A DNA stretch of 64,000 nt from an uncultured Lachnospiraceae bacterium (GCA_937920345.1 CALGVA010000017.1:1-64000); one strand, 5' to 3'; shown: positions 27,355 to 36,747, numbered from the stretch's first letter. The notes: generated by a model not told the origin, from the letters alone. Numbers and translations are program-made.

Positions 27355-28866
27355 CTATGCCATGTAATCTACCGTGCTGCCATTTGCCTGCATCATCTCC
27401 ACGGCGATGCGCTCGGAGTCTTCCATCTCATCAAGTCCGGTTTCCTCTCCGATCTCATCCAGATTGATCCGTCTCGTGCTTTTTGCCGGTTTGCCCTGCT
27501 TACCGTCCGTATTCCCATGTTCCTGCGAGAACTGCTGACCATACGCATGGTTTGCAACCGTAACTTCCACCGCATCGACTTTGATTCCCTGCTCTTCAAA
27601 CTGATTCTTAAGCTGGATCAACTGCGTCTCGATGACTGCACGAACCGTCTCGTTCTGTGTTGTAAAATGCGCTGTAATCACGCCGTCTTTCGCGGCAATC
27701 TGCACACCTACCGTACCCAGACTCGCGGGATGAAGCTGCATCTCCATCTCCTGTGCCTCTGCCTTCAGGTTGATTTTCATGTAATCCATGATCTGATTCA
27801 TGATATCTTCCGTCTGCACTGACCGGTATTCTACGTTTACAGGTTCCGGCATCTCTACAGTATCAGGCGTCCTGTCCGGTGTCTGTAAGAAAGCATGACC
27901 TGCCGCACCACCGTCTCCTCTGCCATTGTCTGCAGATGCGTTTCTTTCCCGCATCTTATGTCCGGTCTGCACCTCCATCTCGGGGGCGTCAGTCACTTCC
28001 TCCCGAACACTCTTACTGCCGCTCGCATCGTCTACGGTAACTTTAACCTGAACAGTCTCACCGTCTTTCTGCACCGATACCGTGTAGTCCTTCATACCTT
28101 TCAGGCCTTCCACATCCTCCATGCCTTCCGCATCCGTTTCCGGCATATCCTGCACAGACTCTGTCACTGCATCATCTGTTTCCGCACTGTCGGCTATCAT
28201 CTGCTCCACTAACGCGTTCAGTTCTTCCCCGGTCAATCCCAGTTCTTCCTGCAGTCCGCCCAATGTCTCTTCTACAGTGGTGAGCAGATTCTGCAGATTG
28301 CCATAGAGCACTTCGTCGGTCACAAGCGATAACTCGTCTGTACTTCCTGTAATCTGCAATAACAGCTGTTTCAGGTTGTCGATGTCAAAAAGCTCTACCG
28401 CTGTCAGTCCCAGCACCGCCATCGCTTCTTCTACCTGCTCCGGCGTCACATCCATCTCTTCCGCAATATCCTGCACAAGTTCCTTCGCGGCTTCTTCCAC
28501 CTCTTCCGTGACCTGATCCGCTTTCGTATCAGTCTCTCCGGCCGCCGCAGCATTGTCTTTCTGCTGTGCCGTATCTTCTGTCTTACCGGAATCGGAAGGT
28601 GCTTTGCTCGTTTCACTCTGCGCCGGATTATCCTTCTGCACCGTCATTTCCTTCTTGGCAATATCCGCAGTCCCGACTGTCTGAACCGCTGTGGATGTAC
28701 CTGCCGCATTTCCCGCCAGATCTGTTCTGAGACTGTTTATCGTATCGTTCGCCTTCGCCATCACCTGATTGAAAGTGTCCTGTGCAGCTCCATCCTGCTT
28801 CACTCCGGAAATATCGGTCTGTCCGCCGGCGTAGTTTAACAGAGCATTCACATTGTTTACCGTCAT
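27355..28866 (-). CDS. fliK: Flagellar hook-length control protein FliK
   Basis: The product has 503 residues. The N-terminal two thirds are Gln/Glu/Asp/Ser/Thr-rich and low in complexity, as expected for the ruler. The C-terminal substrate-switch domain (about 355-440) has the family pattern EMEMQLHPASLGTVGVQIAA and VRAVIETQLIQLKNQFEEQG. FliK measures hook length and signals FlhB to change export class. It lies between the YlxF-like gene and flgD. Confidence 0.93.
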   Translation of the reverse strand: MTVNNVNALLNYAGGQTDISGVKQDGAAQDTFNQVMAKANDTINSLRTDLAGNAAGTSTAVQTVGTADIAKKEMTVQKDNPAQSETSKAPSDSGKTEDTAQQKDNAAAAGETDTKADQVTEEVEEAAKELVQDIAEEMDVTPEQVEEAMAVLGLTAVELFDIDNLKQLLLQITGSTDELSLVTDEVLYGNLQNLLTTVEETLGGLQEELGLTGEELNALVEQMIADSAETDDAVTESVQDMPETDAEGMEDVEGLKGMKDYTVSVQKDGETVQVKVTVDDASGSKSVREEVTDAPEMEVQTGHKMRERNASADNGRGDGGAAGHAFLQTPDRTPDTVEMPEPVNVEYRSVQTEDIMNQIMDYMKINLKAEAQEMEMQLHPASLGTVGVQIAAKDGVITAHFTTQNETVRAVIETQLIQLKNQFEEQGIKVDAVEVTVANHAYGQQFSQEHGNTDGKQGKPAKSTRRINLDEIGEETGLDEMEDSERIAVEMMQANGSTVDYMA

Positions 28867-28925
28867 TCTCTTTCCTCCTTTCTTTAATTTTCAAGGTTCC
28901 TGCCTTTCGGCATATATATAAAGCC

Positions 28926-28957
28926 CGGCAGAATATGCTTTCCGGCACATTCTGCCG
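28926..28957 (-). other. Strong intercistronic hairpin between the ylxF-like gene and fliK
   Basis: Arms 28926-28938 and 28945-28957 (CGGCAGAAT.TGC) pair over 12 base pairs with one A-C mismatch around a six-base loop. No T-run follows on either strand, so it is unlikely to be a simple terminator. It lies in a 147-base gap and may stabilise or mark a processing point in the mRNA before fliK. Confidence 0.55.
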
Positions 28958-29013
28958 TTGCTATATATATCGGAATAATGCGGCTGTTTCTAAAGTACCG
29001 CTCCAATATTTCC

Positions 29014-29889
29014 CTACGAATCGGGGTCCATGATCCTCGTCAGTCTGGCCGCCGTTTCCGAATCCATAACACCCAATATTTTACCACGATCCTCCGCGCT
29101 CATCTGGTACAGAATCTTGGCTGCAAGGTCAAGATCATCTGTCATACTCTCGAAGATCGCCGCCGCTTCCTTGGGTTTCATCTCGGAATAAGCCTGCGCA
29201 TAATCCTGAATCTCCTTATCCGCCTGAATCTGCTCCACTACCTGCTTATACAGGTATTCAGCCGTGGCAGGGTCCATACTCTCATAATACTTCTGATAGG
29301 CATCTGCGCCGGGACCCTTCTCCGCATAGACCACTTCTTCATAGAACTCCGTTTTGATTCTCTCGAATTCGACCTGTGCATCCTCAAATGTCTGCAGTCT
29401 CTCGATCTCCGCGCGAAGCTGCTCCAACTCCTCGGAGTCCATATTGCTGTCCGACTGCAGCCGCTCCAGCTCCAGTTCCAGTTCTGTGATATAGTCCACC
29501 GCCTCACGCAGGCTGGTATAGCCGCCGTAGGCTTCCTCGTCATCTGTCGTCACCACCGTATCCGCAGGCAGAATCTTATTGATTACCGGCACATCTTTAA
29601 GTACCGGCGCCAGTACGCCCGACCCGAATCCGCCTACATCCAGTTTGATCAGCAGACACAATATCGCCAGCCAGATTATAACAATAACAATCGTTACTAA
29701 AACTACGGAGACACCGCCGGCCTCCTCGTCTTCAGCAAGCTTTGCTTCCTGTACCGAAATTTCCTTGGCCTTCTGCTTCGCTTCCTTTTTCTGGGCTTTC
29801 TGCTGTTCCTTTATCTTCTTGCGTTCTTCTTTTAATCGCTTTTTTTCCGCCTTGGTATCCACCTCGGCATTCAACAGTTCGTCTGCCAT
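29014..29889 (-). CDS. YlxF/MotE-like protein with MgtE-N-type domain
   Basis: The product has 291 residues. A Lys/Glu coiled coil (about 8-50) precedes one membrane segment (about 58-80), then a second coiled coil (about 125-180), then a C-terminal MgtE intracellular N-domain-like repeat (EMKPKEAAAIFESMTDDLDL, then YQMSAEDRGKILGVMD). Proteins of this kind lie between fliJ and fliK in Firmicutes (YlxF), and the related MotE chaperones MotC in alpha-proteobacteria. The local role is not known. It could help periplasm-side assembly near the export gate. Confidence 0.8.
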   Translation of the reverse strand: MADELLNAEVDTKAEKKRLKEERKKIKEQQKAQKKEAKQKAKEISVQEAKLAEDEEAGGVSVVLVTIVIVIIWLAILCLLIKLDVGGFGSGVLAPVLKDVPVINKILPADTVVTTDDEEAYGGYTSLREAVDYITELELELERLQSDSNMDSEELEQLRAEIERLQTFEDAQVEFERIKTEFYEEVVYAEKGPGADAYQKYYESMDPATAEYLYKQVVEQIQADKEIQDYAQAYSEMKPKEAAAIFESMTDDLDLAAKILYQMSAEDRGKILGVMDSETAARLTRIMDPDS

Positions 29890-29891
29890 TC

Positions 29892-30344
29892 TTACTCCCC
29901 TTTTCCACGCTGTCCGTAAGTATAACTTGTTAATTCGTCCACCGCCTTGCCCTCCGCGGCATTCTCCTCCTGCACAAACTGCTCGAAGGCTTTCTCCTTC
30001 AGCTTCTCGTGCATCTTACGTTCCTGCATGATCTCCTGCAGCTTAAGACGTGCCGCCTCCACCGCTTCCTCAGCCAGTGCGACCTGTCCCCGCTGTACTT
30101 CTATCATTTCATCCATGATCAACATGGCATTTCTGTTGTCTCTCAGATCATTGACGCTCAGCGCATGACTGCGCATCTTCCTGCCCTCTTCGAGATAGGC
30201 TTCCTTCCTGTCGATCAGCCGCTGCAGCGTCTCCTCTTCCTCCATCAGCCGCAGCTGTGCCCTCCCGAGCTCCATTTTCGCCTGATTTTCCAACTGATAA
30301 TGAATATTCAGGATGCTCTGCATCCTGTATGCAAACTTCGCCAT
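29892..30344 (-). CDS. fliJ: Flagellar export chaperone FliJ
   Basis: The product has 150 residues and is almost wholly coiled coil, the expected form of FliJ. It begins MAKFAYRMQSILNIHYQLEN, which is typical. FliJ sits in the centre of the FliI hexamer and links it to FlhA. It starts 13 bases after fliI and ends two bases before the next gene. Confidence 0.92.
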   Translation of the reverse strand: MAKFAYRMQSILNIHYQLENQAKMELGRAQLRLMEEEETLQRLIDRKEAYLEEGRKMRSHALSVNDLRDNRNAMLIMDEMIEVQRGQVALAEEAVEAARLKLQEIMQERKMHEKLKEKAFEQFVQEENAAEGKAVDELTSYTYGQRGKGE

Positions 30345-30357
30345 GACCGGTCACCCC

Positions 30358-31659
30358 TCAATCCGCAAAGAGCTCCCTTAACATATCTACCGCCTGCTCA
30401 TAATCAAACTTATCATTTACATCCTGCAGAAGGAATTCATTTACGGCATCGATCTTTGCGATCGCATAGTCGATCTTTGGATTGCTGCCGCTCTTATACG
30501 CGCCGATATTGATCAGATCCTCCGCCTCATTATAAGTCGCCAGCACATTCTTAAGCTTTCCAGCCAGTACCTTATGTTCTTTGTTCACGATCTGCGACAT
30601 GCAGCGCGAGATGCTCTGCAGCACATCAATCGCCGGATAATGATTCTGATGCGCAAGTTTACGGTTCAGCATAATATGACCGTCCAGAATACTCCTCGCC
30701 GTATCAGTGATCGGTTCATTCATATCATCGCCATCCACCAGCACTGTATATAAACCGGTGATGGAACCCTTCGCGGCACACCCCGCTCTCTCAAGAAGCT
30801 TAGGCATCTCCGAGTAGACGCTGGGCGGATATCCTCTGGACACCGGCGGTTCCCCGCTGGCCAGACCGATTTCTCTCTGCGCCATGGAAAAACGCGTCAG
30901 GGAATCCATCATCAGCAGCACATCCCTGCCCTGATCCCTGAAATATTCTGCAATAGCGGTAGCTGTCTTGGCCGCCTTGTTTCTCTCCAGCGCCGCCTTA
31001 TCGGAAGTGGCAACCACCACCACGGAACGCTTCATACCTTCCTTGCCCAGATCGCGCTCTATAAACTCACGCACTTCTCTGCCGCGCTCGCCAATCAGTG
31101 CGATCACGTTAATATCCGCTTTTGTATTACGCGCAAACATACCCATCAGCGTAGATTTACCCACGCCGGAACCCGCAAAGATGCCGATACGCTGACCCTT
31201 ACCCACCGTCATGAGACCATCGATCGCCTTGACCCCCAGAGGCAGCACTTCGTCAATAATCTTCCTGCTCATGGCATCCGGCGGCTGCGCCTCCACGCTG
31301 TAGGGCGTCCCGTTCATATATTCGCCGTCCAGCCTGCCGAGGCCGTCCAGTACTTTGCCGAGCAGTTCATCACTCACAGGCACCGCAAGCGGCTCTCCCG
31401 TATTCTCCACGATGCAGCCGAGTCCGATGCCGTCCGTCTTGCCACATGGCATAAGCAGCGTCTTCCGCTCCTTAAACCCGACGACCTCAGCCATGATCGG
31501 CTCATATTCCTCGTCCATGGGCAGTATTCTGCACAGATCCCCCAGCTTGGCTTCCGGACCGGCAGATTCTATCGTCAGACCGACTACATTCTCGACGCGT
31601 CCCATCTTTTTGTAAAACGTATCGTTCGCTATTTTGCTGTATTTATGAAAATTAATCAT
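30358..31659 (-). CDS. fliI: Flagellum-specific export ATPase FliI
   Basis: The product has 433 residues. The Walker A motif (GIFAGSGVGKSTLMGMFA, about residue 168), Walker B (DVLLMMDSLTRF) and the ATPase signature (PKLLERAGCAAKGSITGLYT) are clear. It energises substrate loading into the export gate with FliH and FliJ. A TTG at 31671 would extend the protein by four residues, but the ATG at 31659 overlaps the fliH stop (ATGATTAA) and gives the family-typical start MINFHKYSK. No strong ribosome site is present, so it depends on coupling. Confidence 0.96.
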   Translation of the reverse strand: MINFHKYSKIANDTFYKKMGRVENVVGLTIESAGPEAKLGDLCRILPMDEEYEPIMAEVVGFKERKTLLMPCGKTDGIGLGCIVENTGEPLAVPVSDELLGKVLDGLGRLDGEYMNGTPYSVEAQPPDAMSRKIIDEVLPLGVKAIDGLMTVGKGQRIGIFAGSGVGKSTLMGMFARNTKADINVIALIGERGREVREFIERDLGKEGMKRSVVVVATSDKAALERNKAAKTATAIAEYFRDQGRDVLLMMDSLTRFSMAQREIGLASGEPPVSRGYPPSVYSEMPKLLERAGCAAKGSITGLYTVLVDGDDMNEPITDTARSILDGHIMLNRKLAHQNHYPAIDVLQSISRCMSQIVNKEHKVLAGKLKNVLATYNEAEDLINIGAYKSGSNPKIDYAIAKIDAVNEFLLQDVNDKFDYEQAVDMLRELFAD

Positions 31660-32548
31660 TGGATTTTTCAAAAGACAACACCCGTAATTTATTATTCAGC
31701 GCCTGCAGCTGTGTATCAATTCCACAATCAAAGATTCCGCCGTCTGTCTCGATCAGACATGCCCCCTGCCCGAGCGCAATATCCTCAATAATCTCCACAA
31801 TACCCTTTCCCGCAGTCGCCGACTCCGTGAGTTCCTGCTTCTGCATATTGACGAAAGGATAATCTTCCTGCGAAACATGCACAATGAAAGTCTTGCTGCT
31901 CTCCACCTGTCTTAAGGTGGCATCAATCAAATGCACAAGGATATCTCTGTTTTCAGCCAGTTCTATGCCGAAGATATGACTGTACACCTCTGTGATCGTA
32001 TCGATAAATCTCGGCTCCAGATTCTCGATCATCCGGTCAAATTCTTCTTGCATCTGGCGTCTCTCATCAAGCAATGCCTGCCTGATATCATCCAGCTCTG
32101 CCATACCCTGCTGATGCCCTACTTCATACCCCTGTCTGTTACCTTCCTCTACAGCCTGCCGTCGCTGTCGCTCGATCTCCTGTTCGGCCGCCGCACGCAT
32201 CTCATCGATCTGCGCCTGCGCATCATCGAGCATTGCCTGCGCCTGTGCCTTGATTTCTTCCAGATCGGGACCTTTCTCCTGAGGCGCACCCGCCTTGATA
32301 ATACTGCCCGCTGCGCCGGCCCCCTGATCCGCGAGAAGTGCATCCAGTTCTCCTCCGCCGAGTCCGCTCACAAATTCCGCTTCCCCGTCCTCTCCTTCTT
32401 CAACGTAACCGGTCTGCGCATTCATCCTTGCCCGTCTGAGTTCCTCCAGTTCCTCGATCCTGCGTTCCAGACGGGAATTACTGTCAATTACACACTTTTC
32501 ATCACTGGATACAACGACCCAGCCTGATTTATACAAATTCCTAGACAA
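31652..32548 (-). CDS. fliH: Flagellar assembly protein FliH
   Basis: The product has 298 residues from a TTG start. The N-terminal SRNLYKSGWVVV is typical of clostridial FliH. A Gln/Glu-rich coiled coil (about 95-175) and a C-terminal domain (about 180-290) that binds FliI follow. FliH regulates FliI and tethers it to the C ring. Longer in-frame starts exist up to 32581, but GGAGGTG lies about nine bases before the TTG at 32548, which overlaps the fliG stop by eight bases. Confidence 0.9.
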   Translation of the reverse strand: MSRNLYKSGWVVVSSDEKCVIDSNSRLERRIEELEELRRARMNAQTGYVEEGEDGEAEFVSGLGGGELDALLADQGAGAAGSIIKAGAPQEKGPDLEEIKAQAQAMLDDAQAQIDEMRAAAEQEIERQRRQAVEEGNRQGYEVGHQQGMAELDDIRQALLDERRQMQEEFDRMIENLEPRFIDTITEVYSHIFGIELAENRDILVHLIDATLRQVESSKTFIVHVSQEDYPFVNMQKQELTESATAGKGIVEIIEDIALGQGACLIETDGGIFDCGIDTQLQALNNKLRVLSFEKSND

Positions 32549-33557
32549 TGATCTCGTCACCTCCACCTCTGGAGATAACAATTTCTGCGGAGTCTTCCAG
32601 TTTTCTGATAATATTTACGATCTTCTGCTGTGCTTCCTCTACATCCTTCATACGCACAGGACCCATAAATTCCATATCCTCCTTGATCATAGCGCTCAGA
32701 CGCTTGGACATGTTATTAAAGATCGCGTTCTGTACTTCCTCATTAGATCCCTTAAGAGCGATCGCCAGATCACCGTTATCCACATCACGCAGCACACGCT
32801 GGATTGCTCTGTCGTCCAGAAGCAGGATATCCTCGAAGACGAACATCTTCTTCCTGATCTCGTCCGCCAGTTCCGGCTCTTCGATCTCCAATGTCTCCAT
32901 AATATGTTTCTCTGTACCACGGTCTACCGTATTCAAAATCTCTACGACTGCATCCACACCGCCGATAACCGTATAGTCCTGATTGACTAAAGATGCCACC
33001 TTTGACTCCAACACTTTCTCCACTTCCTTGATTACATCCGGACTGGTTCTGTCCATGACTGCAATACGCTTCGCCACATCCGCCTGTCTGTCCGGCGGAA
33101 GCGCGGATAAAATAAGCGCGGACTGTGCCGCCGATAAGTAAGACAGAATAAGCGCAATTGTCTGCGGATGCTCATCCTGAATAAAGTTAAGCAGCTGTGT
33201 TGCATCTGTTTTTCTCACAAACTCGAACGGTTTTACCTGCAAGGATGCCGTCAGTTTGCCGATTACATCCATCGCCCTGTCGGAACCGAACGACTTCTCC
33301 AGCAGTTCCTTCGCATAATTGATACCGCCCTCTGCAATGTACTGCTGTGCCAGACAGATCTGATAAAACTCGCTGATTACCTCATCCTTCATCTGCGGTG
33401 TGATGTTTCTGGTATTTGCAATCTCCAGCGTCAGCTCTTCTACTTCTTCCTCTTTTAAGTGCTTAAAAATCGATGCCGATTTCTCCGGTCCCAGAGCAAT
33501 CAATAAAACTGCCGCTTTCTGGACGCCTCCGGTCAGCTTTTCCTCAGCCTTCGCCAT
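32541..33557 (-). CDS. fliG: Flagellar motor switch protein FliG
   Basis: The product has 338 residues with the three armadillo-like domains of FliG. Signatures are LGPEKSASIFKHLKEEEVE near the N-terminus, EHPQTIALILSYL in the middle (the EHPQ motif that contacts FliM) and the C-terminal torque helix with charged residues (ILLLDDRAIQRVLRDVDNGD). FliG joins the MS ring to the C ring and contacts MotA. It starts five bases after fliF. Confidence 0.97.
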   Translation of the reverse strand: MAKAEEKLTGGVQKAAVLLIALGPEKSASIFKHLKEEEVEELTLEIANTRNITPQMKDEVISEFYQICLAQQYIAEGGINYAKELLEKSFGSDRAMDVIGKLTASLQVKPFEFVRKTDATQLLNFIQDEHPQTIALILSYLSAAQSALILSALPPDRQADVAKRIAVMDRTSPDVIKEVEKVLESKVASLVNQDYTVIGGVDAVVEILNTVDRGTEKHIMETLEIEEPELADEIRKKMFVFEDILLLDDRAIQRVLRDVDNGDLAIALKGSNEEVQNAIFNNMSKRLSAMIKEDMEFMGPVRMKDVEEAQQKIVNIIRKLEDSAEIVISRGGGDEIIV

Positions 33558-33562
33558 TTATA

Positions 33563-35173
33563 TTACCCCCAGTCTTCGTTCAGCCAGTTGCGAAGCAAAT
33601 TCGCCGCCGCTTCCGGATTCTCTTCCACAAATTTATTAATCAGCCTTCTCTCCTCTGACTCATTCTCAAGCGAGATGTCCGCTAAGGGTGTTTCAGGAGT
33701 AGACTGTAAAAGCGTCTCCACCGCCAGCTCTTCCTCTTCGTCCTCGTGCTTCTCGCCACGCATGCTTCTGAGTACCACGAAAGCAAGCAGTGCCAGGATC
33801 ACAACGATCAGAACGATCTGCAGGATATCCGTTGCCGTAATATTAGAACCCTCGGCGTCAAAGAACAGGTTCTCGCTGTAAGCCACAAGAGAAATTCTGT
33901 CCGCAGAAATGCCGGTAGCATTTGCCACCGCCGCATAAAAGTCTTCTTCCACCTCTATTTTACTACGCTCCGCATGTGCCAGCTTGTATTCTTCCCAGGT
34001 AACGCCATCCAGTTCACCCTGTGTCCGCACATCTTCTTCTCTGATAATATTGTATTTGATCAGGGAAGCCGTCAGCGAGGACTGGCCGTAATCAATCAGA
34101 CCTGCCGGTACCATAGTCTCGACGATCTCCTCGTTCGGCAGATAATCACGCGATTCCTCAGACTGTGTGGAAGAAGAATTACCGTTATCATCCAGCACAT
34201 ATGTAGGGTCATCGTCATTGGAGTCCGTACCGGGGATTCCGCCTACATTGCTTGTATTTTCCGAGTTAAAAATATCTTCATGGGCAACCATGCCTTCCGT
34301 TCGCCCGTCCGGCGCAGAATAATTATGACTCGTTCTCTTGGTCGTCGCAAAATCCAGCACAAGATTGGTCGCCACCTCAACATTATCATATTCCTTCGTG
34401 CCGAGCAGCACCTTACGGACCTCATTGATTACCAGTCTCTCCGCCTCCGACTTGACAGAAAGCTGCGCATTCGCAGTGCCGGACGCGGTATAATTATCGT
34501 CTCCGGTAAAGAGCATATTACTTTCCGTATCCATGATGACAATATTGTTTGTCGTCTCATTGCCGATTGCCGTCGCAATCGCGCGCGCCAGATAAGCACC
34601 GATCTCCGGATTAAACTCCTCCGTCAGTTCCAGAACCACCCACGCATAGGACTCCTCCTCCGTGCTGATCAGCGTGCCGTCATCCTCCGGAATCTTCAGT
34701 GTCACCCATGCGTTCTTGATCGCTGTAAACTTCGTCAGCACGTCATGCGCCAGATATTTCTCCAGATATACCACATATTTCTTCTGCTTATCCGATTCCG
34801 TCGTGGAGAAACTTCCGTCCGTGACGTTATCAATTCCATAACCTGCGGCCTGGATATTATTGGCACCAAGAAGCAGATTCGCGTCAGACAACTGATCCTT
34901 GAGTATCTTGATCACAAGCCCGTCGTCCGAAACTTCGAAGTTCATGTTCTCGCCCTGCAGCAGATCCCGCACTTCCGCCGCTTCCTTCGTGTTCTCACAC
35001 TCCCGTAAAAGTACGTACTGAGGCTGTGTCAGCATGGATACGACAAACACGATCGCAATGATCACAATAGCAATTCCGCTCACGATCAGAGTCTTCTGTT
35101 TTGCCGTAAAACGATTCCACCATTCCAGCAGCCTGCTTCCCAATTCTTTTAACTTCTCTAACAATTTATCCAC
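33563..35173 (-). CDS. fliF: Flagellar MS-ring protein FliF
   Basis: The product has 536 residues. Two membrane segments (about 27-47 and 440-460) flank a large extracytoplasmic domain with YscJ/FliF ring-building motifs (ENMNFEVSDDGLVIKI; KYLAHDVLTKFTAIKNAWVT). The C-terminal tail (ENPEAAANLLRNWLNEDWG) is the FliG-binding end. FliF forms the base on which the flagellum assembles. The start codon is GTG with AAGGAG about 11 bases upstream. Confidence 0.97.
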   Translation of the reverse strand: MDKLLEKLKELGSRLLEWWNRFTAKQKTLIVSGIAIVIIAIVFVVSMLTQPQYVLLRECENTKEAAEVRDLLQGENMNFEVSDDGLVIKILKDQLSDANLLLGANNIQAAGYGIDNVTDGSFSTTESDKQKKYVVYLEKYLAHDVLTKFTAIKNAWVTLKIPEDDGTLISTEEESYAWVVLELTEEFNPEIGAYLARAIATAIGNETTNNIVIMDTESNMLFTGDDNYTASGTANAQLSVKSEAERLVINEVRKVLLGTKEYDNVEVATNLVLDFATTKRTSHNYSAPDGRTEGMVAHEDIFNSENTSNVGGIPGTDSNDDDPTYVLDDNGNSSSTQSEESRDYLPNEEIVETMVPAGLIDYGQSSLTASLIKYNIIREEDVRTQGELDGVTWEEYKLAHAERSKIEVEEDFYAAVANATGISADRISLVAYSENLFFDAEGSNITATDILQIVLIVVILALLAFVVLRSMRGEKHEDEEEELAVETLLQSTPETPLADISLENESEERRLINKFVEENPEAAANLLRNWLNEDWG

Positions 35174-35254
35174 AGCAACTCATTCTCCTTCAGTTTCCCT
35201 TATCCCCTTATTCGCGCTGTTCCGCGTTTATCCGGCAGTCTGCTCCCATAGACA

Positions 35255-35581
35255 CTAGATCTGCATATTCATAAGTTCTTTATATGCGTCCAAAAGTCTG
35301 TCTCTGATCGCAACTGTATACTGCAGAGCTGTAGATGCCTTCTGCAGGGCAATGCTTAAGTCATGTGTATTCTCGGTCTCCCCGAGCGCCCATTTGATTT
35401 TCTCATTCTCCGCATCCGACAGATAGTTATTCGTCGTAACCAGATTGTCGATTGCCGTATGTAACAGATTGTCAAAGCCCTGATCCGCATATGACTCAGG
35501 CTTATTCGTCACCGCCGTCTTCGCAGCCTCCTTAACCGCTCCCGAAGACACATTGTAAAGTTCTGTAATATCTAAAGCCAT
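35255..35581 (-). CDS. fliE: Flagellar hook-basal body protein FliE
   Basis: The product has 108 residues. The C-terminal half (THDLSIALQKASTALQYTVA, then IRDRLLDAYKELMNMQI) is the FliE signature. It joins the MS ring/export gate to the rod and is the first axial protein. The order flgB-flgC-fliE-fliF is standard. It lies 91 bases after flgC. Confidence 0.95.
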   Translation of the reverse strand: MALDITELYNVSSGAVKEAAKTAVTNKPESYADQGFDNLLHTAIDNLVTTNNYLSDAENEKIKWALGETENTHDLSIALQKASTALQYTVAIRDRLLDAYKELMNMQI

Positions 35582-35672
35582 GTCTTTCCCTCCACAGAAA
35601 CCCTTTCAGATTTATATTCACCCTATATAAGACACTTCACGGGCGCCTTTCCCGTTTCCCACCGGCGCCTCA

Positions 35673-36119
35673 TCAGCTGTTGAGCAGATTCAATCCCGTA
35701 GTCGCAATATTCTTGCTGGCGTCAAGCGCTGTGGCATTGGCCTGATAAGCACGGCTGGCGTCAATCAAGTTCGTCATCTCCGTGATCGTACTCACATTCG
35801 GATAATGTACATACCCGTTCTCATCCGCATCCGGATGCGACGGATCGTACACAATGTTACCCTCCGTCCATTTATCTTCATAGACTCCCATCACCTTAAC
35901 GCCCGTACCTGAATAGCGGTCCGTAGCACGGTTCAGCACTTGTCTGAAAGGTGTCTGGGAATTCCTCTCCTCAAACACTACTACCTTTCTGCGATACGGA
36001 CTGCCGTCCTCGGTACGGGTCGTATTCGCATTTGCAATATTCTGTGCAATCGTATCCATGCGGAACCGTTCCGCAGTCATACCGGATGCGTTGATATCAA
36101 AAGCCGTAAACATTCCCAT
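35673..36119 (-). CDS. flgC: Flagellar rod protein FlgC
   Basis: The product has 148 residues. The rod/hook N-terminal motif (FDINASGMTAERFRMDTIAQ, then NIANANTTRTEDGSPYRRK) and the C-terminal pattern (MTNLIDASRAYQANATALDA) are clear. FlgC is a proximal rod subunit. It follows flgB by 24 bases. Confidence 0.97.
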   Translation of the reverse strand: MGMFTAFDINASGMTAERFRMDTIAQNIANANTTRTEDGSPYRRKVVVFEERNSQTPFRQVLNRATDRYSGTGVKVMGVYEDKWTEGNIVYDPSHPDADENGYVHYPNVSTITEMTNLIDASRAYQANATALDASKNIATTGLNLLNS

Positions 36120-36143
36120 AATCTCGTCTCCTTCTCACCTCAC

Positions 36144-36542
36144 CTACTTCATAACCGTCTTGAGATTCTTGAACTCCTGATCGATCGACAGTTCCAGACC
36201 CTGATAATAGATCTGATTCTTGGCAAGATATACCCCTTCCGTATCGGGATCTACATTGTTGCCGTCAATACGATATGAAAAACCTGCGTAATCCGTGTAT
36301 GTAATCGGTTTGAGGCGGTTCATCTTCACATCCGCCACCTTAGCGTCCATGCTCCGGTATCTGGAACTGCGAAGCGCCTTGGCTAACTGCGTCTCGAAGT
36401 TCACATCCTGTCTCTTATAACCGGGTGTATCGGCATTGGCTATATTATTGGAAATGGCATCATTGCGAAGCCACGCCGCATCCGCCGCCTTGTCCAGTAC
36501 ATTGACATAATCAAAGACATTGGTATTTACTAGGGTACTCAT
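36144..36542 (-). CDS. flgB: Flagellar rod protein FlgB, first gene of the operon
   Basis: The product has 132 residues. It has the rod-protein N-terminus (WLRNDAISNNIANADTPGYK) and the C-terminal EFKNLKTVMK. FlgB is a proximal rod subunit. An ATG two codons earlier (36548) lies only about three bases from GGAGG, so the ATG at 36542 is preferred. It is the first gene of the fla/che locus, about 30 bases from the predicted transcription start at the promoter 36580-36607. Confidence 0.96.
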   Translation of the reverse strand: MSTLVNTNVFDYVNVLDKAADAAWLRNDAISNNIANADTPGYKRQDVNFETQLAKALRSSRYRSMDAKVADVKMNRLKPITYTDYAGFSYRIDGNNVDPDTEGVYLAKNQIYYQGLELSIDQEFKNLKTVMK

Positions 36543-36579
36543 AATCATACTCCTCCCACATTAATAGAATCCACATTCC

Positions 36580-36607
36580 ATTATAAAGAAATTATGAAAA
36601 ATTACAA
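36580..36607 (-). promoter_or_regulatory. Predicted sigma-A promoter of the fla/che operon
   Basis: On the minus strand a -35 TTGTAA (36602-36607) and a perfect -10 TATAAT (36580-36585) are separated by 16 bases. Transcription would begin near 36573, giving a leader of about 30 bases before flgB. A sigma-A promoter here matches the housekeeping control of the B. subtilis fla/che operon. Confidence 0.7.
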
Positions 36608-36619
36608 GGTTTTTCGATT

Positions 36620-36634
36620 CATTTTCACAAATTC
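36620..36634. promoter_or_regulatory. CodY-box-like site upstream of the flgB promoter
   Basis: CATTTTCACAAATTC matches 11 of 15 positions of the CodY consensus AATTTTCWGAAAATT. It lies 13 bases upstream of the -35 element. In B. subtilis CodY represses the fla/che promoter. Sites with four mismatches occur by chance in AT-rich DNA, so this is tentative. Confidence 0.3.
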
Positions 36635-36724
36635 CCAATTTCTTGACATGAACAAAAGCCCATTCTACGCACAGTCTTTCAGGCACATAGGACATATTTC
36701 CTATACCGGAACAAAAGCGCGCAG

Positions 36725-36747
36725 CCTTTTTGGTGAAACCAAAAAGG
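36725..36747 (-). terminator. Perfect hairpin after codY
   Basis: A ten-base-pair perfect stem (36725-36734 with 36738-36747, CCTTTTTGGT paired with ACCAAAAAGG) around a GAA/TTC loop lies 48 bases after the codY stop. On the minus strand it is followed by CTGCGCGCTTTTG, so the T-run is short and displaced. It may separate codY from the flagellar operon imperfectly. Confidence 0.5.

Noticed and set aside
33746..35008. Long plus-strand open frame (420 codons) opposite fliF
   Set aside because: It is the antisense shadow of fliF, with no ribosome site and an Arg/His/Ile-rich composition typical of reverse frames.
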